Under the pieces are notes generated by a model. The model was not told the origin of the DNA, did no database searches, and worked only from the letters and a program-made list of their open reading frames with translations. This document shows, one piece after another, positions 15,972-16,056 of a stretch of DNA of 16,056 nucleotides. Made by a program: the position numbers and the translations under genes. This stretch comes from Planctomycetota bacterium (lineage in GTDB: Bacteria > Planctomycetota > Phycisphaerae > UBA1845), in contig JAJRSP010000263.1 in assembly GCA_024278775.1 (NCBI GenBank), positions 1 through 16,056 of the forward strand, written 5' to 3'. How positions within the stretch are numbered: the stretch's first letter is position 1; each line of letters begins with the position of its first letter.

Positions 15972-16056
15972 GCGTTTCAGCTTAATCCGGGCATTGGCTG
16001 TCGTAAATCGCCAGTTCACCTTGGCTTGGTCGGCGTTCCGTTGAGTCTCCCAAGCA
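15901..16056 (-). mobile_element. IS630-family insertion sequence, one end only (continues past window)
   Basis: The transposase C-terminus at 15954-16055 identifies the element. Its outer end is not exactly known. IS630 elements insert at TA, and TA occurs at 15895-15896 and 15899-15900, right where the host frame loses its Cys-rich pattern. I place the end at 15901 as best guess. Inside it, TTTGCACT occurs twice (15910-15917 and 15928-15935). The other end is outside the window, so neither terminal repeats nor target duplication could be compared. Confidence 0.65.
15954..16055 (-). CDS. IS630-family transposase, C-terminal 33 residues (partial)
   Basis: DDE-superfamily transposase fragment; only the C-terminus is in the window, with stop TAG at 15954-15956. 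The visible part begins WETQRNADQAKVNWRFTTAN and ends ARIKLKRLYPNI. The 'W-x-x-x-RN...V-x-W-x-FTT...AR-x-KL-x-x-LYP-x-I' pattern is the usual end of IS630 transposases. The catalytic DDE part lies beyond the right edge, so activity cannot be judged. It runs antisense into the last codons of the secreted Cys-rich protein gene. Confidence 0.82.
   Translation of the reverse strand, partial: AWETQRNADQAKVNWRFTTANARIKLKRLYPNI

Noticed and set aside
1..16056. tRNA, rRNA or CRISPR array
   Set aside because: No clover-leaf, ribosomal or spaced-repeat pattern was found in the intergenic stretches.

Overview
The window reads as chromosomal DNA of a GC-rich Gram-negative-type bacterium, most likely a planctomycete. 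This is an inference. It rests on several lipoprotein signal peptides, a seven-heme c-type cytochrome fused to TPR repeats, a sulfatase-fold protein, and a secreted protein with a Cys-rich 'CC-P-SG-C-DG' motif of a kind I associate with planctomycete exported proteins. No rRNA, tRNA or CRISPR array is visible. The one mobile element is cut by the right edge.

Positions 1-6295 (minus strand) hold one probable transcription unit, read from a recognisable promoter at 6267-6295. In transcription order it has an 832-residue exported membrane protein with a glutamine-amidotransferase-like (GldG-like) segment, an ABC ATPase with a TTG start that overlaps the previous stop, a 606-residue ABC-2 permease carrying two homologous halves in one chain, and the signal peptide peptidase SppA as a lipoprotein cut by the window edge. 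The first three resemble a GldG/GldA/GldF-type ABC exporter. Tight spacing and the lack of visible terminators suggest joint expression.

Positions 6460-11639 (minus strand) hold the heptaheme/TPR lipoprotein and, upstream of it, clpC, the AAA+ unfoldase of the ClpCP protease. clpC has a good sigma70-type promoter, a leader of about 180 nt with three small hairpins, and a strong intrinsic terminator. That terminator ends only 22 nt before the cytochrome start codon.

Positions 11640-14091 hold a mostly non-coding stretch with one small plus-strand gene (56 residues). A minus-strand membrane-anchored sulfatase-superfamily protein follows. It lacks the formylglycine Cys/Ser and has Cys in place of a usual metal-binding Asp. 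Its promoter has a perfect TATAAT box directly next to an inverted repeat, a plausible operator.

Positions 14092-16056 (plus strand) hold a coiled-coil lipoprotein and then a secreted Cys-rich protein. The 3' end of the second gene runs into the end of an IS630-family insertion sequence, whose transposase C-terminus is readable on the minus strand. The last residues of the secreted protein are therefore probably encoded by IS DNA.
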